Made by a program: the position numbers and the translations under genes. Under the pieces are notes generated by a model. That model saw only the letters and a program-made list of their open reading frames with translations, was not told the DNA's origin and did not search any database. This document shows positions 63,903 to 64,000 of a DNA stretch of 64,000 nucleotides, one piece after another. This DNA is from Hexactinellida sp. DTS-2022. Taxonomy: Eukaryota > Porifera > Hexactinellida. Positions within the stretch are counted from its first letter, which is position 1. Every line of letters starts with the position of its first letter. The stretch covers positions 4,340,001 through 4,404,000 of the forward strand of contig JAPNXP010000008.1 in assembly GCA_028753945.1 (NCBI GenBank). The letters are read 5' to 3'.

Positions 63903-63908
63903 AATAAA
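63903..63908 (+). terminator. polyadenylation signal of the NHL gene
   Basis: aataaa about 100 bases after the stop codon at 63801, in a T/A-rich 3' flank. Confidence 0.5.
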
Positions 63909-64000
63909 CAAATTCCACTCAATTAGTTCACATTATAATTACAGTAATAAGCAGCTACACTATAGCACACTTTATTACAAATTATATCTATTATAGAACA

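Noticed and set aside
1-64000. tRNA or rRNA genes
   Set aside because: I saw no cloverleaf-like A/B box pair or rRNA stretch; a covariance-model scan would be needed to exclude tRNAs.

Overview
This is a eukaryotic nuclear window, AT-rich, with short GT-AG introns, full-length animal signalling genes (STAT, ATF2-type bZIP, MAP2K, DUSP19-type phosphatase, TBC1D5, ASB-type ankyrin/SOCS box, gephyrin) and a very dense load of short inverted-repeat elements. The gene set, compactness and coiled-coil/NHL-repeat proteins suggest an early-branching metazoan; a demosponge is my best guess, but the sequence alone does not prove it. Exon models were built by hand from reading-frame continuity, GT/AG sites and family conservation.

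Layout. 1-2.7 kb: two tandem gamma-glutamylaminecyclotransferase-like genes (+), the first cut by the window edge. 4.5-9.7 kb: an ATF2/ATF7-type transcription factor (-, nine exons). 9.7-13.3 kb: no gene seen. 13.3 kb: GOT1/GOLT1 (-). 14.3-15.3 kb: phosducin-like protein (+). 15.6-33.05 kb: one STAT5-like gene (-, 26 exons) whose introns hold four other genes: a DUSP19-like phosphatase on the opposite strand, an intronless ABHD16 lipase, an intronless orphan of 163 codons, and a PPPY-tailed membrane protein. 33.4 kb: DNA polymerase beta (-), divergent from an NHL protein (+). 36.5-39.0 kb: a 2.5-kb element with long terminal inverted repeats and no ORF. 39.0-46.0 kb: TBC1D5 (+, 20 exons). 46.4-50.6 kb: a seven-exon gene that looks like an uncharacterised papain-fold peptidase (+). 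50.9 kb: ERGIC3. 52.4-53.9 kb: mitoribosomal bL21m and uL11m. 54.3 kb: MKK4/MKK3/6-type kinase. 56.0 kb: gephyrin. 58.2-59.4 kb: ASB-like protein (-). 59.8 kb: 3' piece of an SLC38-type transporter (-). 61.7 kb: a second NHL protein (+).

Several genes would act in one stress/cytokine signalling network: the MAP2K activates JNK/p38 kinases, these phosphorylate the TPTPT motif of ATF2, DUSP19 opposes that branch, STAT is a parallel nuclear effector, and ASB proteins supply SOCS-box ubiquitin-ligase adaptors. Nothing shows that the proximity is functional.

Introns and intergenic DNA are packed with MITE-like elements in at least eleven families. For readability they are lettered here: A (cagtagactctcgttaatac), B (cagtcaactccgcttaatag), C (cagtcaactctcgttataac), D (cagtagatgccggttataag), E (cagtcaggtctgcttaatat), F (cagtagaaaccggttt), G (acttatatatcggccaacac), H (gctcctaatcctggtcagat), I (cagtggtgttcgcctaatag), J (hAT-like, cagcgattcccaacc) and K (caggtaaacctcccaaagcg). 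A-F and K look like pogo/Tc1-mariner MITEs with TA target duplications. They nest in each other, form chimeras and sit at exon borders.
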